Of a DNA stretch of 64,000 bases, positions 47,665-55,969 are shown piece by piece. The notes below the pieces were generated by a model, which was not told the DNA's origin, made no database searches, and was given only the letters and a program-made list of their open reading frames with translations. The translations under genes and the position numbers were made by a program. The DNA is from Acidobacteriota bacterium. GTDB taxonomy: Bacteria > Acidobacteriota > Aminicenantia > Aminicenantales > Saccharicenantaceae. Position 1 is the first letter of the stretch. Each line of letters starts with the position of its first letter. Where the stretch lies: contig JAKQUO010000061.1 in the NCBI GenBank assembly GCA_029569255.1, forward strand, positions 1-64,000. Reading direction: 5' to 3'.

Positions 47665-48966
47665 ATGAAGGGCGAACCGTCCGTCCCCCCGGCCCCCGCG
47701 CCGGCCTCCCGGCGGAGCCCGGGCCTGGTCGCCCTGGTGATGCTGACGTTCTTCGTCATCTCCCTCGTCACCAACGTCATCGGGGCCATCAATCCGGACG
47801 TCGGCCAGAGCTTCGGGCTGAGCCTCGGCCTGGTCTCCCTCCTGGCCTTCGCCTTCTTCGTCGCCTACGGCGTCATGTCCATCCCTTCCGGAATGCTGGT
47901 CGAGCGCTTCCGCGAGAAGCCGGTCATGCTCGCCGCCTTCGGGCTGGCCCTGTCGGGGGCGCTCCTCATCTCGCTCGCCCCGGCCTTCCCGGTGTTCCTG
48001 CTCTCGCTCTTCCTCATCGGGGCCGGCTTCGCCGCCCTGCAGGTCGTCATCAACCCCCTGCTCCGCGTTTCGGGCGGCGAGGAGCATTACGCCTTCAACT
48101 CCGTCGCGGCCCAGCTCATCTTCGGCGGGGCCTCGTTCCTGAGCCCCTTCCTCTACTCCTATTTCGTCCGCAACGTCGGCCGGCCCGGGGCCGAGGCGAA
48201 GCCCCTCGTCGGCCTGATGACCAGGCTCGTCCGGCCGGGGCTCTCGTGGGTCTCGGTCTACTGGGTCTTCGCCGCCATCCTGGCCGTCATGGTCGCCGTG
48301 GTCGCCGCGGCCCGCTTCCCCGTCGTCGAGCGCAAGGACGACGAGCGGGCCGGCGCCTGGGCCGCCCACAAGGCCCTGTTCCGGAACCGGACGGTCGTCC
48401 TCTTCTTCCTCGGCATCTTCGCCTACGTCGGGACGGAGCAGGGGGTCTCGTTCTGGATCTCGAAGTTCCTCGAGACCTATCACGGCTACGACCCGCAGAC
48501 CGTGGGCGCCGCCCGGGTGGCCTGGTTCTGGCTGCTGATGACCGTCGGCGGCGTGCTCGGGCTCGTCCTGCTGAAGGTCCTGGACAGCCGCAAGGTTCTC
48601 CTGGGCTTCACGGCCGCCGCGCTCGTCTTCCTGACCCTGGCCCTGTTCGGCCCCGGCCCGCTGGCCCTGGTCATGTTCCCGGCCATGGGCTTCGCCGCCT
48701 CGGTCATGTGGCCGGTCATCTTCTCCCTGGCCCTGAATTCGGTCGACCGCCACCACGGCTCCTTCGCCGGGATCCTCTGCACGGGCATCATCGGCGGGGC
48801 CCTGCTGCCGCCGGTCATCGGTTTCCTGGGCGGCCTCGTCGGACTGCGCCCGGGGATGCTCGTCCTCTATCTGACCCTGGGCTACATCCTCTCGATCGGC
48901 CTGTGGGCCCGGCCGCTCATCGCCAACGTGACCGTCTCCCTGAAGAGAAAGGAGCGCGCGGCGTGA
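47665..48966 (+). CDS. MFS transporter, FucP/GluP-like sugar porter
   Basis: Twelve hydrophobic segments over 433 aa. The first helix, ISLVTNVIGAINPDVGQSFGLS, and then FFVAYGVMSIPSGMLVERF match the L-fucose:proton symporter/glucose-galactose permease branch of MFS. It overlaps a ROK sugar kinase by 4 bp (GTGA), so uptake and phosphorylation of a monosaccharide are the likely joint role. The start could also be a GTG three codons upstream; no strong ribosome site was seen for either. Confidence 0.85.
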   Translation: MKGEPSVPPAPAPASRRSPGLVALVMLTFFVISLVTNVIGAINPDVGQSFGLSLGLVSLLAFAFFVAYGVMSIPSGMLVERFREKPVMLAAFGLALSGALLISLAPAFPVFLLSLFLIGAGFAALQVVINPLLRVSGGEEHYAFNSVAAQLIFGGASFLSPFLYSYFVRNVGRPGAEAKPLVGLMTRLVRPGLSWVSVYWVFAAILAVMVAVVAAARFPVVERKDDERAGAWAAHKALFRNRTVVLFFLGIFAYVGTEQGVSFWISKFLETYHGYDPQTVGAARVAWFWLLMTVGGVLGLVLLKVLDSRKVLLGFTAAALVFLTLALFGPGPLALVMFPAMGFAASVMWPVIFSLALNSVDRHHGSFAGILCTGIIGGALLPPVIGFLGGLVGLRPGMLVLYLTLGYILSIGLWARPLIANVTVSLKRKERAA

Positions 48967-49826
48967 GCCCCCGGGGCGGTCCGGCCGTCGTCGGCGTCGA
49001 CCTCGGCGGCACCAACGTCCGGGCCGGCCTGGTCGTCGAGGGCCGGCTGGACAAGGTCCGGGCCGAGCCGGTCCGCGGCCGGGGCACGGCGGAGGAGGTG
49101 CTCGAGGACCTCTTCCGGGCCATCGACGCGGTCATGGGGCCGGACGCGGCCGGGATCGGCGCCGGCGTGCCCTCGGTCATCGACCTGGCGACCGGGACGG
49201 TCCACGACGTCCAGAACATCCCCTCCTGGAAGAAGGTCCCGCTCAAGAGGATCCTCGAGGACCGCTACGGCCGCCCGGCCTTCGTCAACAACGACGCCAA
49301 CGCCTTCGCCGCGGGCGAGAAATACTTCGGCAAGATCGGGCCCTACGACAGCGCCGTCGGCCTCATCGTCGGGACCGGGCTCGGGGCCGGGATCATCGCC
49401 AACGGCCGGCTCTACTCGGGCGCGAACTGCGGGGCGGGCGAGTTCGGCATGCTCCCCTACCTCGACCGGAACTTCGAGGCCTACGCCAGCGGCCAGTTCT
49501 TCGAGCGCGTCCACGGGACGAGCGGCCGCGAGCTCGCGGCCCGGGCGGAGCGGGGCGACGCGCGGGCCCTGGCGGCCTTCGACGAGTTCGGGCGCCATCT
49601 CGGCGAAGCGGTCAAGGCCGTCTGCTACGCCGTCGACCCGGAGGTCATCGTCCTCGGCGGGTCGGTCAGCCGGTCCTTCCGCTTCTTCCGGGACTCCCTC
49701 TGGCGGGCCTTCCGGACCTACGCCTACTCCATCGCCAGGGAACGCCTGAAGATCGAGGTCTCCGAGACCGAGCACATCGCCGTCCTCGGCGCCGCCGCGC
49801 TCTATTTCGACGCCGCCCGCGGCTAG
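48963..49826 (+). CDS. ROK-family sugar kinase
   Basis: The ATP-binding VVGVDLGGTNVRAGLV and the catalytic Asp in FVNNDANAFAAGE are present, followed by GLIVGTGLGAGII. The Cys-rich zinc motif common in ROK proteins (CxCGxxGCxE) is missing; the place reads SGANCGAGEFGMLPY. The 287 aa have no DNA-binding domain, so this is a kinase and not a NagC-type repressor. The GTG start at 48963 overlaps the transporter stop. Glucokinase is the likely but unproven activity. Confidence 0.85.
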   Translation: MSPRGGPAVVGVDLGGTNVRAGLVVEGRLDKVRAEPVRGRGTAEEVLEDLFRAIDAVMGPDAAGIGAGVPSVIDLATGTVHDVQNIPSWKKVPLKRILEDRYGRPAFVNNDANAFAAGEKYFGKIGPYDSAVGLIVGTGLGAGIIANGRLYSGANCGAGEFGMLPYLDRNFEAYASGQFFERVHGTSGRELAARAERGDARALAAFDEFGRHLGEAVKAVCYAVDPEVIVLGGSVSRSFRFFRDSLWRAFRTYAYSIARERLKIEVSETEHIAVLGAAALYFDAARG

Positions 49827-49829
49827 CCG

Positions 49830-49848
49830 CGCGCCCGCCCGGGGCGCG
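49830..49848 (+). terminator. GC-rich hairpin after the sugar-kinase gene
   Basis: CGCGCCC (49830-49836) pairs perfectly with GGGCGCG (49842-49848), with a 5-base loop, just after the stop codon; no T run follows. Confidence 0.35.
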
Positions 49849-49855
49849 ACGGGAG

Positions 49856-49896
49856 CGGGAAAGCGCTTGACAGCGTTTTCCCGGCTGGCTTCTAAT
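49856..49896 (+). promoter_or_regulatory. DUF481-gene promoter with inverted repeat centred on the -35
   Basis: The -35 TTGACA (49867-49872) and -10 TCTAAT (49891-49896) are 18 bp apart. Arms CGGGAAAGCGC (49856-49866) and GCGTTTTCCCG (49873-49883) flank the -35 as an 11-bp inverted repeat matching at 10 of 11 positions, resembling half-sites of LacI-type operators (GGAAAnCG). A repressor bound here would block polymerase. Confidence 0.6.
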
Positions 49897-49928
49897 AGGC
49901 GGGCAAGTCCCGAGACCAAGGAGACATC

Positions 49929-50816
49929 ATGATGGTCGAGAGAATCGCGAAGCGCGAGGCCGCGGCGGCCGTCTTGACGGCCGGGCTGCTGGCCTTCGTC
50001 CTCTGCGGCCCCGCCGCCCTCCGCGGGCAGGAGAAGAAGGCCGGCCTCCTCGGGCCCTGGGCGGCCGCGGCCGAGGTCAGCTACGTCGTCACGGGCGGCA
50101 ACACGGCGACCTCGGCGCTCAGCCTGGGCACGTCCCTGTCCCGCAAGTGGGCCAACGACGCCCTGCTCTTCAAGAGCTTCATCCTCACGAGCGACGCGAC
50201 GACGACGGCGCGGACGGCCCGGGGGACGGCGGACGACTTCGACATCCTCGAGGAATCGACGACCCGCAAGGTCGCCGAGAACTACCTCCTGGCCGGCCAG
50301 TACGACCGCCGCGTTTCCAGGAAACTCCTCGGCCAGGTGGGCCTCGGCTGGGACCGCAACCGGTTCGCCGGCGTCGACGACCGGATCATCGCCACGGCCG
50401 GGCTGGGCTACGCCTGGATCGAGAAGGAGCGGACGCAGGCCAAGACCGCGGCCGGCGTGACGTACACGGCCCGGCAGTACGTGGGCCGGGCCTGGGAGTC
50501 GTTCGCCGGCTTCCGCTTCAGCCTCGAAGGCGACCGGAAGGTCCTCGACAACTCGAAGCTCTCGACCCGCTTCATCTTCGACGAGAACCTCCAGGAGATG
50601 CGGGACTGGCGGTTCGACTGGGTCAACTCCGTGACCGCCTCCATCTCCAAGTCGCTGGCCCTCAAGCTGAGCTTGCGGACGCTCTACTCCAACGTGCCGG
50701 CCTTGCAGAACCTGCCCCTCGTCGACGACCTGGGGGCGCCGACCGGCCTGACCGTCCCCTATCCCCTGAAGAAGCTGGACACGTTCCTGACGACGTCCGT
50801 CGTCATCAACTTCTAG
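49929..50816 (+). CDS. DUF481 outer-membrane barrel protein
   Basis: A signal peptide (about 1-34) leads into a DUF481-type barrel: AEVSYVVTGGNTATSALSLG, KWANDALLFKSF, YLLAGQYDRRVSRKLLG and FRFSLEGDRKVLDNSKL, ending in Phe (VVINF). Enteric relatives (YdiY) are acid- or salt-induced outer-membrane proteins of unknown function. 295 aa. It is regulated separately from the upstream sugar genes but sits immediately after them. Confidence 0.8.
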   Translation: MMVERIAKREAAAAVLTAGLLAFVLCGPAALRGQEKKAGLLGPWAAAAEVSYVVTGGNTATSALSLGTSLSRKWANDALLFKSFILTSDATTTARTARGTADDFDILEESTTRKVAENYLLAGQYDRRVSRKLLGQVGLGWDRNRFAGVDDRIIATAGLGYAWIEKERTQAKTAAGVTYTARQYVGRAWESFAGFRFSLEGDRKVLDNSKLSTRFIFDENLQEMRDWRFDWVNSVTASISKSLALKLSLRTLYSNVPALQNLPLVDDLGAPTGLTVPYPLKKLDTFLTTSVVINF

Positions 50817-51097
50817 AGGGGCCTCGGGGCGCATCATCCTCCGGAGTTCTCCCGCCCCCCGAGCCGGCCGCAGAGGACTTCGGGGATCGTCTTCGTTCGC
50901 TGCGGTGAAACTTCCTATTTCACCGCTTCATGCTCACTCCGACGACGCCCCTCAGCCCTTCTTCAGCGGCCTCGGGCACCGGCTTTCGAGATCGTCCGGC
51001 CATCCGAGCGGCTCCCTCCCGGCCGGGGGGACATCGTTGATTTGCATCGGCCGTCTTTTCCTAGTAATATGGTAGAGAATCGCGTCGGGAGGGACCG
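50817..51097 (+). other. Intergenic region with a 9-bp perfect hairpin and a promoter
   Basis: GCGGTGAAA (50902-50910) and TTTCACCGC (50918-50926) form a perfect stem with loop CTTCCTA, possibly a terminator, an RNA element or a dispersed repeat. Further on, TTGCAT (51042-51047) and TAATAT (51065-51070), 17 bp apart, form the probable promoter of the redox/sulfur operon. Confidence 0.5.
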
Positions 51098-51529
51098 ATG
51101 GAAAAACGCCATTGGCGTTGCTTTGTCTGCAACGACATCCACCACGGCGTCGCCCCGCCCGGGCTCTGCCCCACCTGCAAGGTCCCGAACGCCTACGTCG
51201 AGGTCTCGGCCGCCGAGGCGCGGCGGATCGTCGGCGGCGGCGCCGACACGTCCCTGGCCCCGGACGAGTTCCGGACGGCCCTCGAGCGCTTCGCGGCCGG
51301 GAACGAGTTCCGGCTCAACCCGGACCGCGAGCGGGTCGATCTGCTTCTCAGGGGCGTTTTCGAGAACGAGCGCAGGTACGGCCTCAAGTTCTGCCCCTGC
51401 CGGGTCCGGACCAAGGACTGGGAGGAGGACCTCCGGATCGTCTGCCCCTGCAACTTCACGGTCCACGAGACCTACCAAGGGGCCCCCGGCGGCGCCTGCT
51501 GGTGCGGTCTCTTCGTCAGGAGGACATGA
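51098..51529 (+). CDS. Rubredoxin-like domain fused to ferredoxin:thioredoxin reductase catalytic domain
   Basis: The first 30 residues carry a rubredoxin-like iron site (C8, C11, C24, C27: WRCFVCND and LCPTCKVP). Residues 45-140 are an FTR catalytic (FTRB-like) domain with CPC (99-101), CPC (116-118) and CWC (134-136), where the classical enzyme has CHC; the last spacing is also longer than in plant FTR. Such proteins pass electrons via a 4Fe-4S cluster to thioredoxin disulfides. The fused rubredoxin probably replaces ferredoxin docking. Next gene is a thioredoxin-fold protein, its likely partner. Confidence 0.85.
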   Translation: MEKRHWRCFVCNDIHHGVAPPGLCPTCKVPNAYVEVSAAEARRIVGGGADTSLAPDEFRTALERFAAGNEFRLNPDRERVDLLLRGVFENERRYGLKFCPCRVRTKDWEEDLRIVCPCNFTVHETYQGAPGGACWCGLFVRRT

Positions 51530-51810
51530 TGGCCAAGCTGCTGATGTTCCACGGGCAGGAGTGCCCCCATTGCCGCAAGATGATGCCCCGGGTCGAGAGG
51601 CTCGAGGCCGAGACCGGCCTCCGCGTCGACCGGCGCGAGGTCTGGCACGACGAGGCCAACCAGGACCTGATGCGCGGCTACAAGGACGCCCTCAAGCCCA
51701 AGTGCGGCGGCCAGCTGCGCGTCCCGGCCTTCCTCAATGCCGAGACGCATGACGCCTTCTGCGGCGAGGTCGAGTACGAGACGCTCAAGGACTGGGCCCT
51801 CCGGCAATGA
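51529..51810 (+). CDS. Thioredoxin-fold protein with CPHC active site
   Basis: 93 aa, thioredoxin/glutaredoxin fold with CPHC (residues 12-15) in MAKLLMFHGQECPHCRKM, and a cis-Pro region LRVPAFLN. CPHC is more typical of DsbA-type oxidants, but without a signal peptide it acts in the cytoplasm. The ATG at 51529 is five bases from AGGAGG; an ATG three bases upstream is also possible. It overlaps larE by ATGA and follows the FTR-like gene, its likely reductant. Confidence 0.82.
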   Translation: MAKLLMFHGQECPHCRKMMPRVERLEAETGLRVDRREVWHDEANQDLMRGYKDALKPKCGGQLRVPAFLNAETHDAFCGEVEYETLKDWALRQ

Positions 51811-52637
51811 CCAAGCGCCGCAAGCTCGAACGGATCCTCCGGTCCCGGCCCAAGGCCGTGGTGGCCTTCTCCGGCGGCGTCGATTCGACGCTGCTCCTCC
51901 GGGTCGCGCGGGACGTCCTCGGGCCGGAGAACGTCGTCGCCGTGACCGGCCTCTCCCCGACCTACACGGCGGAGGAGCGGGCCGCGGCCCGCCGGACCGC
52001 CCGCTCCCTCGGCGTCGAGCACGTCCTCATCGAGACCCGCGAGACCGGCCGCGCCGCTTTCTCCGCCAACCCGCCCGACCGCTGCTACCACTGCAAGGGC
52101 GAGCTGTTCGACAGGATCCTCGGCCTGGCCCGCCGCCGCGGCATCGACGCCGTCTACGACGCGTCCAACGCCGACGACCTCGACGACTACCGGCCCGGTC
52201 GGCGGGCCGTCGAGGAGCGCGGCGTCGTCAGCCCGCTCCTTCTGGCCGGCTTCGCCAAGAAGGACGTCCGGGCCCTGTCGAAGACGCTCGGCCTCCCCTC
52301 CTGGGACAAGCCGGCCAACCCCTGCCTGGCCAGCCGGGTCCCCTACGGGACGCCCATCACCGCCGAGACGCTGGCCCGCATCGGGGCCGGCGAGAGATAC
52401 CTGCGCCGCCTGGGCTTCCCCGTCGTCCGGCTCCGCCACCACGGCGGGCTGGCCCGGATCGAGGTCCCGGCCGCCGACCTGCGCCGCCTCACCCGGCCGG
52501 ACACGGCCCGCCGCGTCGCCGCCCGCCTCCGCCGGCTCGGCTACCTCTGGGTCGCGGTCGACCTCGAGGGCTTCCGGACCGGCAGCCTCAACCGGGCCGT
52601 CGCCGGGCTCCCGCCGGCCGCGAAGACGCCCCGATGA
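51807..52637 (+). CDS. larE: LarE-like ATP-dependent sulfur transferase
   Basis: PP-loop SGGVDST (22-28), then DRCYHCKGELF with C93 and C96, and C173 in PANPCLASRVPYGT. In LarE the single cysteine at the latter place is the sacrificial sulfur donor that builds the nickel-pincer cofactor of lactate racemase. 276 aa. larB and larC are not in the window, so the sulfur acceptor could be something else. Overlaps the preceding thioredoxin-fold gene and the following mnmA by ATGA. Confidence 0.88.
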   Translation: MTKRRKLERILRSRPKAVVAFSGGVDSTLLLRVARDVLGPENVVAVTGLSPTYTAEERAAARRTARSLGVEHVLIETRETGRAAFSANPPDRCYHCKGELFDRILGLARRRGIDAVYDASNADDLDDYRPGRRAVEERGVVSPLLLAGFAKKDVRALSKTLGLPSWDKPANPCLASRVPYGTPITAETLARIGAGERYLRRLGFPVVRLRHHGGLARIEVPAADLRRLTRPDTARRVAARLRRLGYLWVAVDLEGFRTGSLNRAVAGLPPAAKTPR

Positions 52638-53704
52638 GGATCGCCGTCGGCCTGAGCGGGGGGGTCGACTCCTCCGTCGCCGCGCTCCTCCTCGCCGAGG
52701 CCGGTCACGGCGTCACCGGCGTCTTCATGAAGACCCGGTCGGGCCCGGCGGGGCCGTCCGGCCGCCGCGGCGGCTGCTTCGGCCGAGACGAGGCCGAGGA
52801 TATCAGGGCGGCCTCGGCCGTGTGCGAGAGGCTCGGGATCGAGCTCCGCATCATCGACTGCGCCCGCGGCTTCGAGGAGATCGTCCTGCGCGACCTCCGG
52901 GCCGGGTATCTCGCCGGGACGACGCCCAACCCCTGCGTCCGGTGCAATCCGTTGGTCAAGTTCGGCCTCCTGCCCGAGGCGGCCCGGCGGGCCGGGCTTC
53001 TCTTCGACCGCTTCGCCACCGGCCACTACGCCCGGATCGCCTACGACCCCTCCCTCGTCCGCTTCCTGCTCAAGCGGGCCGCCGACGCGCGCAAGGACCA
53101 GTCCTATTTCCTCTACCGCCTCGGCCAGCCCCAGCTCGCCACGGCCCTCTTCCCCCTCGGGGACCTCCTCAAGGCCAAGGTCCGCGAGATCGCCCGCAAG
53201 GAGCGCCTGCCCGTCCACGACCGCAAGGAGAGCCAGGACTTCTACCCCGGCGATCCGGCCGACCTCTTCGGCCGGGACGCCCTCGCGGGCGACATCGTCG
53301 ACCGCGAGGGCCGGGTCCTCGGCCGCCACCGCGGCGTCTGGCGCTACACCGTCGGCCAGCGCAAGGGCCTCGGCATCGCCCATCCCGTGCCCCTCTACGT
53401 CCTCGGGATCGACGCCGCCGCGAACCGCCTCGTCGTCGGGCCGGAGAGCGAAACGCATCGTCGCTCCGTCGTCGTCGGCGACACGGTCTGGGGGCCGTTC
53501 GAGGCGCTGGCCGCGCCGGCCGAGGTCCGGGTCAAGCTCCGCTCGACCGGCCGCCTCGTCCGGGCGACGGTCTCCCCGCTCGAAGAGGGCCGGGCCCGCA
53601 TCGACCTGGCCGAGCCGGTGTCGTCCGCCGCGCCGGGGCAGTCGGCCGTCCTCTACGACGGCGACACCGTCCTCGGCGGCGGCGTCATCGTCTCGGCGGC
53701 CTGA
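52634..53704 (+). CDS. mnmA: tRNA 2-thiouridylase MnmA-like protein, second active-site Cys replaced
   Basis: Puts sulfur on U34 of tRNAs for Glu, Gln and Lys. PP-loop GLSGGVDSSVAA (6-17), TTPNPCVRCNPLVKFG with C101 and C104, ATGHYAR, KDQSYFL and YTVGQRKGLGI are the family motifs. The usual second catalytic cysteine in ESQDICF is missing; here the sequence is KESQDFYPGD (Tyr204 at that place). Sulfur relay must then differ, either cluster-based or by an external donor. 356 aa. Last gene of the redox/sulfur operon. Confidence 0.9.
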   Translation: MRIAVGLSGGVDSSVAALLLAEAGHGVTGVFMKTRSGPAGPSGRRGGCFGRDEAEDIRAASAVCERLGIELRIIDCARGFEEIVLRDLRAGYLAGTTPNPCVRCNPLVKFGLLPEAARRAGLLFDRFATGHYARIAYDPSLVRFLLKRAADARKDQSYFLYRLGQPQLATALFPLGDLLKAKVREIARKERLPVHDRKESQDFYPGDPADLFGRDALAGDIVDREGRVLGRHRGVWRYTVGQRKGLGIAHPVPLYVLGIDAAANRLVVGPESETHRRSVVVGDTVWGPFEALAAPAEVRVKLRSTGRLVRATVSPLEEGRARIDLAEPVSSAAPGQSAVLYDGDTVLGGGVIVSAA

Positions 53705-53738
53705 CCGGTCCGCCGGGGCGGGGCCGCCAGGACCGCCC

Positions 53739-53767
53739 TTGAGCCGCCGGGGCCTTTCCGCTATAAT
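53739..53767 (+). promoter_or_regulatory. Promoter of the EF-G paralogue gene
   Basis: TTGAGC (53739-53744) and a perfect TATAAT (53762-53767) separated by 17 bp. The leader would be about 90 bases long, C-rich, with no strong Shine-Dalgarno. Confidence 0.7.
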
Positions 53768-53864
53768 GGCCTTCCGACTGTTCGATTTCGGACCACCCGC
53801 AGGACCACCCCCGGCCCGCCCCCGAACATCCCGACAGGCGTGAAGGACCGAAAGGCTTCGTTCC

Positions 53865-55955
53865 ATGAACGGCGACATCGCGAGCATGCGCAACATCGGC
53901 ATCAGCGCCCACATCGACTCCGGCAAGACCACCCTGACGGAGCGGATCCTCTTTTACTGCAAGAAGATCCACAAGGTCCACGAGGTCAAGGGCCGGGACG
54001 GCGTCGGCGCCACCATGGACTCCATGGACCTCGAGCGCGAGCGGGGCATCAGCATCGCCTCGGCCACGACCAACGTCGCCTGGGCCGGCCGGTCCATCAA
54101 CATCATCGACACGCCCGGGCACGTCGATTTCACCATCGAGGTCGAGCGCTCGCTCCGCGTCCTCGACTCGGCCGTCCTCGTCCTCTGCTCGGTCGGCGGC
54201 GTCCAGTCCCAGACGATCACCGTCGACCGCCAGCTCCGGCGCTACAACGTGCCCTTCATCGCCTTCGTCAACAAGCTCGACCGCGTCGGGGCCAACCCCT
54301 TCAAGGTCCGCGACCAGCTCGAGGCCAAGCTCGGCCACCGGGCCGTCCTCATGCAGCTCCCGATCGGCCTCGAGGGTTCGTTCGAAGGGCTCGTCGACCT
54401 CGTCCGGATGACGGCCCTCTATTTCGACGGCGCCGACGGCGAGACGGTCCGCGTCGGGCCCGTCCCGGGCGGCCTCGCCGCCGAGGCCGCCAGGAAGAGG
54501 GAGGAGCTCCTCGACGCCGCCTCCCTCCACTCCGACGAGCTCACCGAGGCCCTGCTCGAAGGCCGGGCGACCGAGGCGCTCGTCCAGGACGCGGTCCGGC
54601 GCGGCGTCCTGGCCCGCAAGCTCGTCCCCGTCTTCCTCGGCTCGGCCTACCGGAACAAGGGCATCCAGCCCCTCCTCGACGCGGTCGTCGACTACCTGCC
54701 CCACCCCGGCGAGGTCGAGAACCGGGCCGCCGACCTCGACGCCGGCGGCGTCGAGCGCGTCCTCGCGCCCGACCCCGCGGCCAAGGCCGTGGCCCTGGCC
54801 TTCAAGCTCGAGGACGGCCCCTACGGCCAGCTGACCTACATCCGCGTCTACCAGGGCGGCCTGCGCAAGGGCGACGAGCTCGTCAACACGCGCTCCGGCC
54901 AGAGGATCAAGGTCGGGCGCCTGGTCCGCATGCACGCCGACACCATGGTCGAGATCGGCGAGGCCCGGTGCGGCGAGATCGTCGCCCTCTTCGGCGTCGA
55001 CTGCGCCTCGGGCGACACCTTCTGCGGCCCCGGCCTCAACCTGGCCATGACCTCCATCCACGTCCCCGAGCCGGTCGTCTCGCTGGCCATCGCGCCGGTG
55101 GACAAGGCCGCCGCCGACCGGCTGGCCAAGGCCCTCGGCCGGTTCACCAAGGAGGACCCGACCTTCCGGACCCACGTCGATCCCGAGTCGAACCAGACCA
55201 TCATCCAGGGCATGGGCGAGCTCCACCTCGACGTCTACGTCGAGCGGATGAAGCGCGAATACAGGGCCGAGGTCGCGACCGGCATGCCCCAGGTCGCCTA
55301 CCGCGAGGCCATAGGCCGGCAGGCGGACTTCGACTACACCCACAGGAAGCAGACGGGCGGGGCCGGCCAGTATGCCCGGGTCATCGGCCGGCTCGAGCCC
55401 TTCTCCAAGGGCGCCTTCGAGTTCGCGAGCGAGGTCAGGGGCGGCCGCATCCCCCGCGACTTCATCCCCTCGTGCGAGAAGGGCTTCCGGGCCGCCCTCA
55501 AGAAAGGGGCGCTCATCGGCTTCCCCGTGACCGGCGTCCGGGTCGTCCTCGTCGACGGGAACTTCCATCCCGTGGACTCGTCCGACCTGGCCTTCCAGAC
55601 GGCCGCCCAGGCGGCCTTCAAGCAGGCCTACATGGGAGCCAAGCCCCGGCTCCTCGAGCCGGTCATGAAGGTCTCGGTCGAGGGCCCGGCCGAGTTCGCC
55701 GGCAGCGTCTTCGCCACGATCAGCCAGCGGCGGGGGACGATCGTCAGCTCGGTCGAGGACGGCACCGTCTCCCGCGTCGACGCCGAGGTCCCGCTGGCCG
55801 AGATGTTCGGCTACGCGACGGTCCTCCGCTCGCTGACCCAGGGCAAGGCGGAGTTCACCATGGAGTTCCTCAAGTACGGCCGGGTGCCGGCGCCCCAGGC
55901 CGAGGTCCTCATGGAGCGGCGCCTCGAGCGGTCGAGGTCGGTAACCCCGAGATGA
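53865..55955 (+). CDS. Elongation factor G, mitochondrial EF-G1 type (spdEFG-like)
   Basis: A full five-domain translocase (696 aa). [24 protein letters not shown] instead of the bacterial [35 protein letters not shown], and [10 protein letters not shown] are signatures of the mitochondrial EF-G1 (GFM1)/spirochaete-planctomycete spdEFG group. G1-G5 GTPase motifs are intact ([12 protein letters not shown]). A second, canonical EF-G may exist elsewhere in the genome. Translational stop overlaps the start region of the following ATPase gene. Confidence 0.93.
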   Translation: MNGDIASMRNIGISAHIDSGKTTLTERILFYCKKIHKVHEVKGRDGVGATMDSMDLERERGISIASATTNVAWAGRSINIIDTPGHVDFTIEVERSLRVLDSAVLVLCSVGGVQSQTITVDRQLRRYNVPFIAFVNKLDRVGANPFKVRDQLEAKLGHRAVLMQLPIGLEGSFEGLVDLVRMTALYFDGADGETVRVGPVPGGLAAEAARKREELLDAASLHSDELTEALLEGRATEALVQDAVRRGVLARKLVPVFLGSAYRNKGIQPLLDAVVDYLPHPGEVENRAADLDAGGVERVLAPDPAAKAVALAFKLEDGPYGQLTYIRVYQGGLRKGDELVNTRSGQRIKVGRLVRMHADTMVEIGEARCGEIVALFGVDCASGDTFCGPGLNLAMTSIHVPEPVVSLAIAPVDKAAADRLAKALGRFTKEDPTFRTHVDPESNQTIIQGMGELHLDVYVERMKREYRAEVATGMPQVAYREAIGRQADFDYTHRKQTGGAGQYARVIGRLEPFSKGAFEFASEVRGGRIPRDFIPSCEKGFRAALKKGALIGFPVTGVRVVLVDGNFHPVDSSDLAFQTAAQAAFKQAYMGAKPRLLEPVMKVSVEGPAEFAGSVFATISQRRGTIVSSVEDGTVSRVDAEVPLAEMFGYATVLRSLTQGKAEFTMEFLKYGRVPAPQAEVLMERRLERSRSVTPR

Positions 55956-55969
55956 CGGAGGGAACGGTC

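Noticed and set aside
48963-49826. ROK protein as a NagC-type transcriptional repressor
   Set aside because: There is no N-terminal helix-turn-helix domain; the chain starts directly with the ATP-binding motif.
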